From Bacteroidia bacterium (lineage in GTDB: Bacteria; Bacteroidota; Bacteroidia; Palsa-965), in the NCBI GenBank assembly GCA_025454955.1, contig JALONL010000012.1, positions 186,001 through 250,000 of the forward strand: a DNA stretch of 64,000 nt, in the 5' to 3' direction. The first letter of the stretch is position 1. The number at the start of each line of letters is the position of its first letter. The notes under the pieces were generated by a model, which worked only from the letters and a program-made list of their open reading frames with translations, was not told the DNA's origin and ran no database searches. A program made the position numbers and the translations under genes. Shown in pieces: positions 56,460 to 64,000 of the stretch.

Positions 56460-59339
56460 TTAGTGCGTCACAATCAGCTTGCGGGTTTCTACGCCTGTGG
56501 CTGTTTCGATGCGGCAGAAATACACCCCGGCAGGTACCGAAGCGGCATCAAACAATACATTGTAGTTTCCGGCTGGCTGGTTGCCTGTGGCAAGCACACT
56601 CACCAAACGGCCCGACGCATCGAGCACAGTGAGGTTTACTGCGCCGTTTTGCGGCTGAGTATAACGGATTTCGGTGTTGCCTGTGGTGGGATTGGGGAAA
56701 ATCTGCACCCCGCCGGCCACTGCGTTATTGCTCACCGAGAGCGGCACCTGGGTATCGTAATTGATTTGTGCATTTACGGCGCTGCTCTGAATATCGGCAA
56801 GATCGTCGCCGGCAATGAGTGCGAAGGCTACGACTACAGAATCGCCGGCGGCAATGTTGAAGGGGCCGCTGCTCATTACATCAATTACGTCGTTCCCGGT
56901 GGATGTGGTGTTACCGGCCTGCGAACGGTTGGTGCTGAGGGTGGTGTATTTCTCGGAATTGTCGTAGCCGTTAAACATGTCCACACCGCCGTTTCCGCCG
57001 TTTACGTTGTCGATGGCGTAATGCACCGGAGGAGCCGTGTTGGTGAGCAGTTTAATGCCGCAATAAAAACCGTTGGCTGCTGTGTGAAAGGTGTAACCCA
57101 TTTTGTTTACCGCATCGTAATTCGATTTGTTATCGTTGTACGTGGATGCGTCAATGTCCCAGTCGGCAAAAATACCTGCGTGGAGGTTGTTGAGTGTGGT
57201 GGTGCCTGTGTTGCGGATAATGTACTCCACAATTACATATTTGGTATGCGGCGCCGAGCTCCAGGCATAGGCATTGTGCGTAACGGTTACAGGCAATGCG
57301 CCCGACGAGGAGGGTGCATCGTTAAAACGGCCGGTGAGATCGAAATCAGAAGCTACCGTGGGAATTATCTGGCGCACGGTTTGAACCGAGGCGAAATCCA
57401 CATCGGGTGTGGAACCGGTGCCACGCACCACGTCGCTTACCTTGGTGGGTGTACCAATCATCAAACCGGCTTCGTAAAGAAGTGAGCCGTTTTGCTGGTA
57501 GTTAAAGCCAAGTCCCTGCTGCTGCTGATCCTGGTTGTAACCAATAAGTCCGCGGCTGGTAATGGTGGTCCACACATCGTTTACGGTTACGTTGATGTAA
57601 TCTACGTTTACCGTTTCGGTGAAATAGAAATTGCGTGTCCAGCTTCCGTCGGTTACCGCCACACGGAAAACAATGGGCTGGTTGGAAGGTGCGTTGGTGT
57701 TTACAGAAATGGTAAACGGATCGCTGTTGTTGGTGGCAGTGACCAGTGTGCCGAGTGCGCCAATGGTGGTGGTACCGTCGATAATGGTTACAAACGTGCC
57801 GCCGCTCACCACGGTAAGTGTGGCGGTTACATTGGATGCGGGAGCGAGGTAATTGGTAAAGTCGCCACGTACGCGGAGGGTATCGCCAATTACGTAAGCA
57901 TTGTCGTTGTTGTCGGTTACGGTGCGGTTGAGGAACATTACCGAAGGACCGGCAGGATCTGTAAGCGCTTTGTAGAGATTTACGCGGCCGGTGCCCAATT
58001 TATCGAGGTAAGAACCGTTGGGCGATACCGAGTAAATGTTATCGGTAGTTTCGATAAGGCGGCGCATGGCCTGTGTGGCATTGTAGGTAGGATAGAAAGC
58101 GCGCACAATAGCCAGCGCACCGGCTGCAACGGGCGATGCCATTGAGGTACCGCTCGACTGTGTGTAACCGTTTCCGCTCCAGGTAGAATTGACATTCGAA
58201 CCGGGCGAAGAAATATCAACTGTGTAGTTAAAGTTAGAGAACGACGATTTTGCATCGGTAGAACTGGTAGAAGCCACACTCAGCACACGGTCGTAAGCGG
58301 CGGGATAGAATGCCTGATCTACACCATTGTTTCCGGCAGCGCAAACCACGGCAGCATCCATGTTGTTGGTGGCGTAGTCGATAATATTCTGACCAAATGA
58401 ACCGCCACCGGTTCCGCCCCACGAGCAGTTGATGATTTTGCAGCCATGATCGGCCGCGTAGGTAATGCCCTGATACGAGCCAACGAGCGCTCCTGAAGCA
58501 TCGGCAATTTTCACGGGCAGGAATTTGCAGTTGAAGCCAGCACCGGCCACGCCCAGGTTGTTGTTTACCTGCGCCGCTGCACAACCGCTTACGTGTACGC
58601 CGTGCGCATTGGCCTGCCAGGTAGGATCGTTGTCGTTCATGCCCACATCCCAGCCGCGGTAGTTGTCGATAAAGCCGTCGTTGTCGTCGTCGTTTCCGTT
58701 TATCGGGTCGGCGGTGTTGTAGGCAATCTGGTTGGTGAGGTCGCTGTGGGTAAGTTCCACACCGGTATCGGTAATACCAATTACCACCGAGGAACTTCCG
58801 GTTGACACATCCCAGCCCGACATACCGCTTGTGCTGGCGGCAGCAATGCGGTAAATGTGGTACGACGAGGAACTTGTGGCCTGCGGATCGTTGGGAGTAA
58901 AGCCTGCTTTGGGAACGAAATACGGCTCTACGTATTCAAAATAGCCGGTATTGTAAAGTTTGCCGATGGCTCTTTCGAGCGGCATGGCTCCGGTATAATG
59001 CACCACGTAAATGGTGGAAAGATCAATCATGGGTTGCCCCCACTGGTTTACAGTCCTTTCGGGTGCTTTGTGGTTGGGAAACATTTTCGACACCTGATCG
59101 GCACCGATCATGGTAAGGAAATTGCTAACCGAAGGAATGGTCACTCCCTGCGGGGCGCAATTGGCGCGGTACTGAGGCTTTACCTTGAGAATAAAGGTAG
59201 AAGGCAGGTACTCGTCGGGCTCGAGCTGCGAAAGCGGCGTATAGGTAAGTTTACGCGGTTGCGGAGCCTGCTGGGGTGCGGCAATCAGTGCCGTGTGAAG
59301 GAATACTCCGGCGGCAGCCAGGGTGAGGATGTGTTTCAT
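56460..59339 (-). CDS. Subtilisin-like S8 peptidase with T9SS sorting domain
   Basis: 959 residues with a signal peptide (about 1-21). A propeptide (about 45-145) precedes the subtilase domain with Asp191 (ITDTGVELTHSDL), His246 (NAHGVHVSG), oxyanion Asn337 (AAGNNG) and Ser399 (SGTSMASP), a complete triad. Residues about 470-880 are beta-rich accessory modules. The C-terminal ~80 residues are a T9SS type A domain (IFPNPTTGNTEIRY to TRKLIVTH). It should be secreted through the outer membrane and act on external protein. Monocistronic, with its own terminator. Confidence 0.9.
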   Translation of the reverse strand: MKHILTLAAAGVFLHTALIAAPQQAPQPRKLTYTPLSQLEPDEYLPSTFILKVKPQYRANCAPQGVTIPSVSNFLTMIGADQVSKMFPNHKAPERTVNQWGQPMIDLSTIYVVHYTGAMPLERAIGKLYNTGYFEYVEPYFVPKAGFTPNDPQATSSSSYHIYRIAAASTSGMSGWDVSTGSSSVVIGITDTGVELTHSDLTNQIAYNTADPINGNDDDNDGFIDNYRGWDVGMNDNDPTWQANAHGVHVSGCAAAQVNNNLGVAGAGFNCKFLPVKIADASGALVGSYQGITYAADHGCKIINCSWGGTGGGSFGQNIIDYATNNMDAAVVCAAGNNGVDQAFYPAAYDRVLSVASTSSTDAKSSFSNFNYTVDISSPGSNVNSTWSGNGYTQSSGTSMASPVAAGALAIVRAFYPTYNATQAMRRLIETTDNIYSVSPNGSYLDKLGTGRVNLYKALTDPAGPSVMFLNRTVTDNNDNAYVIGDTLRVRGDFTNYLAPASNVTATLTVVSGGTFVTIIDGTTTIGALGTLVTATNNSDPFTISVNTNAPSNQPIVFRVAVTDGSWTRNFYFTETVNVDYINVTVNDVWTTITSRGLIGYNQDQQQQGLGFNYQQNGSLLYEAGLMIGTPTKVSDVVRGTGSTPDVDFASVQTVRQIIPTVASDFDLTGRFNDAPSSSGALPVTVTHNAYAWSSAPHTKYVIVEYIIRNTGTTTLNNLHAGIFADWDIDASTYNDNKSNYDAVNKMGYTFHTAANGFYCGIKLLTNTAPPVHYAIDNVNGGNGGVDMFNGYDNSEKYTTLSTNRSQAGNTTSTGNDVIDVMSSGPFNIAAGDSVVVAFALIAGDDLADIQSSAVNAQINYDTQVPLSVSNNAVAGGVQIFPNPTTGNTEIRYTQPQNGAVNLTVLDASGRLVSVLATGNQPAGNYNVLFDAASVPAGVYFCRIETATGVETRKLIVTH

Positions 59340-59544
59340 TGGCAGTGTTAAGCTGTAAAGGATTTAGCAATTGGTGATTACGAATGTAACTAAACCATCT
59401 GCTAATTCAAAGTTGACACTATGTAAAAACTCAGATCGTTGAAGCATTAATCCGCAAATTCAACCCTCACATAAACAAAAGCCCGGCTGCGTAAATCGCA
59501 GCCGGGCTTTTCACCCTATTTTCAATAATCCTTCCGAAATACGA
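59340..59544. other. Intergenic spacer between two T9SS protein genes
   Basis: About 205 bases upstream of the subtilisin gene. It contains the terminator of the gene at 59545-61971 (59477-59511). I find no good -7 box for the subtilisin gene. Confidence 0.5.
59477..59511 (-). terminator. Intrinsic terminator of the discoidin-domain gene
   Basis: A perfect 15-bp stem (AAAAGCCCGGCTGCG with CGCAGCCGGGCTTTT) with a five-base loop. On the minus strand it ends in TTTTGTTTATG. Confidence 0.75.
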
Positions 59545-61971
59545 TCAGGATTTCACAAACCTCAGGGTTTTACGGCGCACTCCATCGCTGATCTGGAGCA
59601 GATATACGCCGGGGCTGAGTGTTTCGAGCGGCAGTGTGCCTGTGGGGCTGTAAATGGTGGTGCTCAGCACCAAGCTGCCATTGAGGGCAAACACCTGTAT
59701 GGTACGCGGCTGTTCGGGCCAGCCCTCCAGTGTGTAATGCAATTCGTTTGCAGCCGGGTTGGGAAAAATACGCACACCGGCCGTGGGTTCAACCGCCACC
59801 GGGCCCGAGGAAAGCGGCGGAGCCTGACAGTCGCAGTCGGTTACATATACCTCAAATTCCATCAGCCTGTACCAGCCTGTGTTGTATTGGGTAAGGTTCA
59901 GCCTCACGTAGCGGGCCTGTATGCCTGAAAAGTTTCGGTAAAGGTCGAGCTGGCCGTTTTCGTTTACGGCGGTGGCAATGGTGGTCCAGTTTATATTATC
60001 CTGCGATACCTGCACCTGATAATCGCTGCCGAAGAAAATCCAGTCCCAGAAAAGTTTCACAGCCGAAATATTTTTCACCGCACCCAAATCGCAGGTAATG
60101 GTGGCGTTGGGTTGTGCAAAGCCCGAGGCCCAGCCGGTGTTGAGGTCTCCATCGTTTGCATTCCATACCTGATTGGCGGCATTGGTATCGAGCACCGACG
60201 AGGCCGTGAGTGTTCCCAGCCTCGACTCGGCCGGGCCGTTGCGGTAAGTGCTGTCCACCCACACCGGAATGCTTTCGGCATTGAGACCGCCGCCGAGGTT
60301 CTGAAACTCGGCCACACTCATTAAATGCACCTGGGGCAGGTAGCATTGCATGAAGCCGTGCCGCCAGTTTATGCCCAGCAGCGAACTGTCGTAAAGCGTG
60401 CCGGCCCAGTCGCTGTGCGAAAAGTCGAGCTGGTGTTCGTGCGGATCGAAGGCGAAGGTCCATTCGGGTGCTATGTTTACCCAGCGCATGAGTATGCCGA
60501 TGTCGCTTTGTGTGCCGTAATCGACCCAGGTAACGCCGTTGGAGGCGGTGGCATTTACGGGCCGTTCGGTACTTCTGGAGTACGCTATGACGTAGTTGCG
60601 GTTGTTGTCTATTACCACATCATCGTCGGTAATGGCGTTTATGGTGGTGGCGGGCATGGGCGAAAACGGATCCTGGTCGATGCCGATGATGCTCCAGTAG
60701 CGTACTTCGCCAGCGGTCATGGTGGCTTCGCCGTTTCGTGTAGCGGGGAACGTGGGCAGACGGCCGGTGAGCACAAGTACTTTGCCCGGCGGCACCGATA
60801 CCGAGCGGCCAATGTAGGTGGCGTAGTTGTTGGTGGTGGCGTGCGGTTCTATATTGCCAGGCGCGGGCTGAAACTCGCCGCGGCCTGTCCAGCCGAGGTC
60901 GATTTCGCGGATGCGCTGGGCACTGTCCTGCCGGCTGAAATTGGCCGAAATACTTACGCCGTTGAGAATAGAACGCGTAATGCCCCACGACTTGAACCAG
61001 CCAGTGGCAAAGTTGGTACCGCCTGCATTGCCGGGTGCGGTTACGCGGTTGGCAATGGTGGTATCGGCGCGGCGCTGCAGGGCGGTGAAATCGGAGCCTA
61101 CGAAATAGCGTTCGCCGGTGGGCAGTTCGAACCAGGCTTTGGGCATGGGTACTCCGCCAAGCGGGTTAACATTATCGTCGGGCTCGTAAATACGTATCCA
61201 TACTGCGCCGAGGTTCCAGTCGCCCTGCTGATTGGCCGGAAGCGGTGTACCTGCAATGGTTTTATGCCCCAGCGGGCCCTGATACACGAGCATGGCACCG
61301 GTGCGCACGTTGGTATTTTCACGATACGGGTATGTGTGTGCCGCGCCGTTAAGCGTGGTGGGATCGCCGGTGGCTAAATTAAACTCTACGTGGTAGCTGC
61401 GTTGCGTGGCATTGCGGTTTGCACCTACCCGAAACGGGTTGGTATGGCCGGGAAGCGGGTCAATGTCCACATCGGCAAAACCCACTTCGGCCGTACCAAA
61501 CTGCCGCTGCGAATAATACTCGGTGCCGTTGAGCGGCGGTGTGGTTTGTATGGAGAAAAAGCGGCAGTGCGGAAACTCACCTTCAATAACCAGTTTGCTG
61601 CCAAACGGCGCCAGTGCAGTGCCGAGGAAAAGGTAAGTGACTTTAGGATCGGGAATGCCGGCGTAGAGCGAATCCTTGTCGATGGGTTTGGCATAGCGCA
61701 CGGCCCAGGTTTCGGCAGCAGTTACCGAGTCGGGATCTTTGAGGTAAAAATCTTTCGAGTCGGAAATGCCCTGCGGAATGAGGGCATCGGGAATGCTGTC
61801 GGAAGCATTGTTTTGTACCCAGCGGTAAATGTAAGCTTCGAGGCTGTCGGAAATTTGCTGGGCCTGGGCAATGGTTACCGAAGGCGGCTGCGAAGGATAA
61901 GGATCAGATGGCGGCAGACATCCGGCCAAAGTGGCGGCAAGCGCAAGTGTGAAGAATACTACTTTTCTCAT
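59545..61971 (-). CDS. Lipoprotein-type surface protein with F5/8C (discoidin) and T9SS domains
   Basis: 808 residues from the ATG at 61971. The start gives the signal MRKVVFFTLALAATLAGC with lipobox LAGC (Cys18). Residues about 80-570 form a large beta-rich region I cannot name (FPHCRFFSIQTTPPLNGTEYYS, FADVDIDPLPGHTNPFRVGANR). Residues about 590-720 are a discoidin-type galactose-binding module (WNANDGDLNTGWAS, ITCDLGAVKNISAVKLFWDW, QVSQDNINWTTIATA, ARYVRLNLTQ). The C-terminus is a T9SS domain (IFPNPAANELHY to KTLRFVKS). Having both a lipobox and a T9SS signal is unusual. It probably binds surface glycans or acts on an extracellular substrate. Confidence 0.78.
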   Translation of the reverse strand: MRKVVFFTLALAATLAGCLPPSDPYPSQPPSVTIAQAQQISDSLEAYIYRWVQNNASDSIPDALIPQGISDSKDFYLKDPDSVTAAETWAVRYAKPIDKDSLYAGIPDPKVTYLFLGTALAPFGSKLVIEGEFPHCRFFSIQTTPPLNGTEYYSQRQFGTAEVGFADVDIDPLPGHTNPFRVGANRNATQRSYHVEFNLATGDPTTLNGAAHTYPYRENTNVRTGAMLVYQGPLGHKTIAGTPLPANQQGDWNLGAVWIRIYEPDDNVNPLGGVPMPKAWFELPTGERYFVGSDFTALQRRADTTIANRVTAPGNAGGTNFATGWFKSWGITRSILNGVSISANFSRQDSAQRIREIDLGWTGRGEFQPAPGNIEPHATTNNYATYIGRSVSVPPGKVLVLTGRLPTFPATRNGEATMTAGEVRYWSIIGIDQDPFSPMPATTINAITDDDVVIDNNRNYVIAYSRSTERPVNATASNGVTWVDYGTQSDIGILMRWVNIAPEWTFAFDPHEHQLDFSHSDWAGTLYDSSLLGINWRHGFMQCYLPQVHLMSVAEFQNLGGGLNAESIPVWVDSTYRNGPAESRLGTLTASSVLDTNAANQVWNANDGDLNTGWASGFAQPNATITCDLGAVKNISAVKLFWDWIFFGSDYQVQVSQDNINWTTIATAVNENGQLDLYRNFSGIQARYVRLNLTQYNTGWYRLMEFEVYVTDCDCQAPPLSSGPVAVEPTAGVRIFPNPAANELHYTLEGWPEQPRTIQVFALNGSLVLSTTIYSPTGTLPLETLSPGVYLLQISDGVRRKTLRFVKS

Positions 61972-62007
61972 ACCTATATTGTTTGGGTTCTTGTTCTGGC
62001 TTACTCT

Positions 62008-62015
62008 CAAATATA
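62008..62015 (-). promoter_or_regulatory. Bacteroidota -7 promoter box
   Basis: CAAATATA on the plus strand, that is TATATTTG on the minus strand, is a perfect consensus match 36 bases before the start at 61971. Confidence 0.5.
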
Positions 62016-62112
62016 GTGCGCACAGTAATTGACGGTGCCATTATTTGAACCTCTTGCACAATTTTTGAACAAACAGCGTCGTCATCGGAATACAATAACT
62101 AATTATTTGCCT

Positions 62113-62120
62113 TTACTTTG
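62113..62120 (+). promoter_or_regulatory. Possible -7 promoter box abutting the start codon
   Basis: TTACTTTG matches TAnnTTTG at seven of eight positions, five bases before the ATG at 62126. Confidence 0.35.
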
Positions 62121-62125
62121 AAGGT

Positions 62126-63151
62126 ATGCAGAAATGGTGGTTTTCAGATCGGGTAAGTCATGCAGGTATCTGGCTGCTGTATTTTCTGCTGTCGTGGTCA
62201 TATTATGCGGCCTGGCTGCCGCTCGAAGGTATTCATGTTCCACCGCTGCGGCTGTTTATTTTTTCGGTAAACACGGTGACGTTAACGCTGATGTTTCCTT
62301 ATTTCCTGTATTGGTTCAGGAAAAAATATTCTTCGCACTGGCCGTATTGGCAACGTATTTCGGTGCATGGAATTTTTCTTGTGGTTGCTTCGGCACTGCT
62401 TGCCCTGCTCGATGTGGCATACCTTACCGGAATTACCGATACCAGTGTGTTTCTTGATACGTGGCACCTTACCTCGCGCACGCCCACACTGTTTATTCTC
62501 AGTCTGATTATAAACTGGATGCGAATCAGGCGCGATTTTGAGGAGCATAAAAAACAACAGGAGCAATTGGAAAATGCCCGGCAGGAAGCCGAACTTCGTA
62601 TGCTGAAAGCGCAAATAAGTCCGCACTTTTTGTTTAACGCACTCAACAACCTCAACAGCCTCATTCATCTCGATCCGGCGCGTGCTTCGGATACGGTGGT
62701 AAAACTGTCGGATTTGCTGCGGCATGTAATTTACGACGGGCATAAAACACTCATTCCGCTAGATGATGAAGTGGATTACCTGCGCAACTACATTGCACTG
62801 GCCACCATGAAAGAACGGATGCAGCAGCATGTAAAATTTGAAACTGAGGTGGCACCGGGGCATTTTATTGAGCCGCTTATTCTGGTTAATTTCATTGAAA
62901 ATGCCTTTAAGCACGGCTCCATAGAAAAGCCCGAAGACCGGATTGAAATAAGCCTGCGTGCGGCAAACGGAAAGATTGTGTTTTCGTGCTGCAATCCGTA
63001 CAAGGAGCAAATGCAGAAAGATGCCACGCACGGAATAGGGCTGAGCAATGTGAAACAGCGGCTTGGAATAACCTATCCCGAAAAACACTCGCTAACCATT
63101 ACACAGCAGGGTGGAATGTTTAACGTATTGCTAGAAATAAACCAGCTATGA
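62126..63151 (+). CDS. LytS-family sensor histidine kinase
   Basis: 341 residues: four membrane helices (about 12-132), a coiled coil, then the His_kinase domain with His167 in ISPHFLFNALNNL, ATPase motif FIENAFKHGS and glycine box GIGLSNVKQRL. The signal is probably sensed within the membrane, as there is no large periplasmic loop. It overlaps the LytTR regulator gene by 4 bases, forming a two-component pair. Confidence 0.9.
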   Translation: MQKWWFSDRVSHAGIWLLYFLLSWSYYAAWLPLEGIHVPPLRLFIFSVNTVTLTLMFPYFLYWFRKKYSSHWPYWQRISVHGIFLVVASALLALLDVAYLTGITDTSVFLDTWHLTSRTPTLFILSLIINWMRIRRDFEEHKKQQEQLENARQEAELRMLKAQISPHFLFNALNNLNSLIHLDPARASDTVVKLSDLLRHVIYDGHKTLIPLDDEVDYLRNYIALATMKERMQQHVKFETEVAPGHFIEPLILVNFIENAFKHGSIEKPEDRIEISLRAANGKIVFSCCNPYKEQMQKDATHGIGLSNVKQRLGITYPEKHSLTITQQGGMFNVLLEINQL

Positions 63152-63819
63152 AATGGCGCTGCCTGCTTGCCGACGATGAAGATCTGGCGCTGAAACTTCT
63201 CGGCCATTTTATGGCGCAGGAAGATACTGTGCAAATAGTGGGTGCATTTTCATCGGCCGACGAAGCCCTGCGGCATATTGAACAGGAAAAGCCCGAATTG
63301 CTTTTTCTCGACATACAAATGCCCGAGCGCAGCGGACTCGATCTAATAGCCGCGCTCAGCTACCGGCCTGTGGTGGTGCTGGTAACGGCCTACAGCGAAC
63401 ATGCCGGAAAAGCATTCGATCTTGATGTGGCCGATTATCTGCTGAAGCCCTATTCGCAGGAACGTTTTAAACGCTCGCTGCAAAAAGCCACCGAACTTGC
63501 CGAAGTACGTTTCGGCAAACAACTCACCGAAAAGCCGCTGCTTTTGCGCCGGAAAGGGTTAACAGAAAAAGTGAATCCTTCGGACATGCTTTTCGTGGAA
63601 GGTTTAAAGCAGTATGTGAAAATTGTGACTCCGGAACACACCTACGTCCACCACATTACACTGAAAGAACTCGAAACGCAGTTGCCCGATTTTTTTATAC
63701 GTGTGCATAAGTCGTATATCATTAACCGCAGCAAAACCGATTCGTTTAAGCAGGGCAAGCTGAGTATCGGAAACTATACTATTCCTGTAGGGCGAAGCTA
63801 CAAGGGCAATCTGGAGTAG
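63148..63819 (+). CDS. LytTR-family response regulator
   Basis: 223 residues. The receiver domain spans about 4-115 with the acidic pocket ADDED, phospho-acceptor Asp55 (FLDIQMP), Thr80 and Lys100. The LytTR DNA-binding domain spans about 128-223 (LFVEGLKQYVKIVT, FIRVHKSYIINRSK). It is the cognate partner of the overlapping LytS-type kinase. Targets unknown. Confidence 0.92.
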   Translation: MKWRCLLADDEDLALKLLGHFMAQEDTVQIVGAFSSADEALRHIEQEKPELLFLDIQMPERSGLDLIAALSYRPVVVLVTAYSEHAGKAFDLDVADYLLKPYSQERFKRSLQKATELAEVRFGKQLTEKPLLLRRKGLTEKVNPSDMLFVEGLKQYVKIVTPEHTYVHHITLKELETQLPDFFIRVHKSYIINRSKTDSFKQGKLSIGNYTIPVGRSYKGNLE

Positions 63820-63844
63820 TGTTGATGCCTTAAATCTTCGCTGA

Positions 63845-64000
63845 TCATTTTTTCCTCCTCCGTTTCTCGTATTCTTCCCTTCGTTTCTTCGCGCTTTGGT
63901 TTCGCAAATGAAAATCGTCTGTAAATGGCAGGTTCAATGTGTGAGCAAGCAATTCCAGTATTTCGGTGGCTTTTTGATAATCGGCGAAATTGACGAGACT
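63845..64000 (-). CDS. Partial hypothetical protein, C-terminal 51 residues
   Basis: An open frame on the minus strand enters from the right window edge and ends at TGA (63845-63847), 25 bases after the LytTR stop. The visible end reads LVNFADYQKATEILELLAHT, then a hydrophilic stretch closing with AKKRREEYEKRRRKK, a strongly basic tail. It is convergent to the LytTR gene. Too little is visible to name it. Confidence 0.55.
   Translation of the reverse strand, partial: SLVNFADYQKATEILELLAHTLNLPFTDDFHLRNQSAKKRREEYEKRRRKK

Noticed and set aside
60325-61377. 350-codon plus-strand open frame opposite the discoidin-domain gene
   Set aside because: Shadow of a real gene with a signal, F5/8C and T9SS domains. 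The translation is Gly/Val/Arg-rich without family features.

Overview
The window looks like a chromosome segment of a free-living member of the Bacteroidota. Five lines of evidence point there. Several large secreted proteins end in type IX secretion (T9SS) sorting domains. Many start codons are preceded by the phylum-specific TAnnTTTG promoter box rather than a Shine-Dalgarno sequence. The cell-shape locus has the purH-mreBCD-mrdA-rodA order. A DUF5606 gene, a family I know only from this phylum, is present. Lipoproteins are abundant. No phage, insertion sequence, CRISPR array, rRNA or plasmid gene is visible. There is one tRNA gene (Phe, GAA).

Layout. 1-3.5 kb: a three-gene ABC importer operon whose binding protein is fused to an OmpA-like peptidoglycan-binding domain. 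3.5-5.5 kb: two membrane-linked glycosyltransferases, followed by a spacer built of short repeats. 6-9.1 kb: a GH113-like glycosidase, a rhodanese lipoprotein and a secreted C10 cysteine peptidase. 9.2-13.6 kb: a five-gene minus-strand operon of unknown function, mostly AT-rich, with lipoproteins, an ankyrin-like protein and a 573-residue protein I cannot place. 13.8-18.9 kb: a processive glycosyltransferase, then a DUF547 / FAD oxidoreductase / membrane iron-sulfur protein redox operon. 19-22.8 kb: a duplicated-domain lipoprotein, a Crp/Fnr regulator, a DJ-1/PfpI protein, a FUSC-like protein and a small membrane-anchored protein. 22.8-23.5 kb: a nested palindromic element and tRNA-Phe. 23.5-28.8 kb: coaX, an outer membrane protein, lptC, a small membrane protein and a PpiD-like chaperone. 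29-31 kb: a FIST sensor with a cytoplasmic histidine kinase. 31-38.1 kb: the cell-shape operon. 38.7-47.8 kb: two giant paralogous CUB-repeat T9SS proteins, the second broken by a frameshift. 47.9-56.4 kb: a MacB-type permease, MATE exporter, DinB protein, M3 peptidase, DUF5606 and several unknowns. 56.5-62 kb: a T9SS subtilisin and a discoidin-domain protein. 62.1-63.8 kb: a LytS/LytTR two-component pair, then the tail of an unknown minus-strand gene.

Overlapping start/stop codons show that many adjacent genes are translationally coupled: the ABC operon, the glycosyltransferase pair, the five-gene unknown operon, the redox operon, FIST-kinase, mreD-mrdA and LytS-LytTR. The most distinctive observations are these: the SBP-OmpA ABC system; the AT-rich unknown operon; a 112-bp nested palindrome related to a dispersed repeat family; promoter boxes that abut start codons, suggesting leaderless mRNAs; and an exact 717-bp tandem repeat in the second CUB gene. 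In that CUB gene, two neighbouring repeat units carry 127-bp and 87-bp deletions with the same left end point, and the first of these breaks the reading frame.
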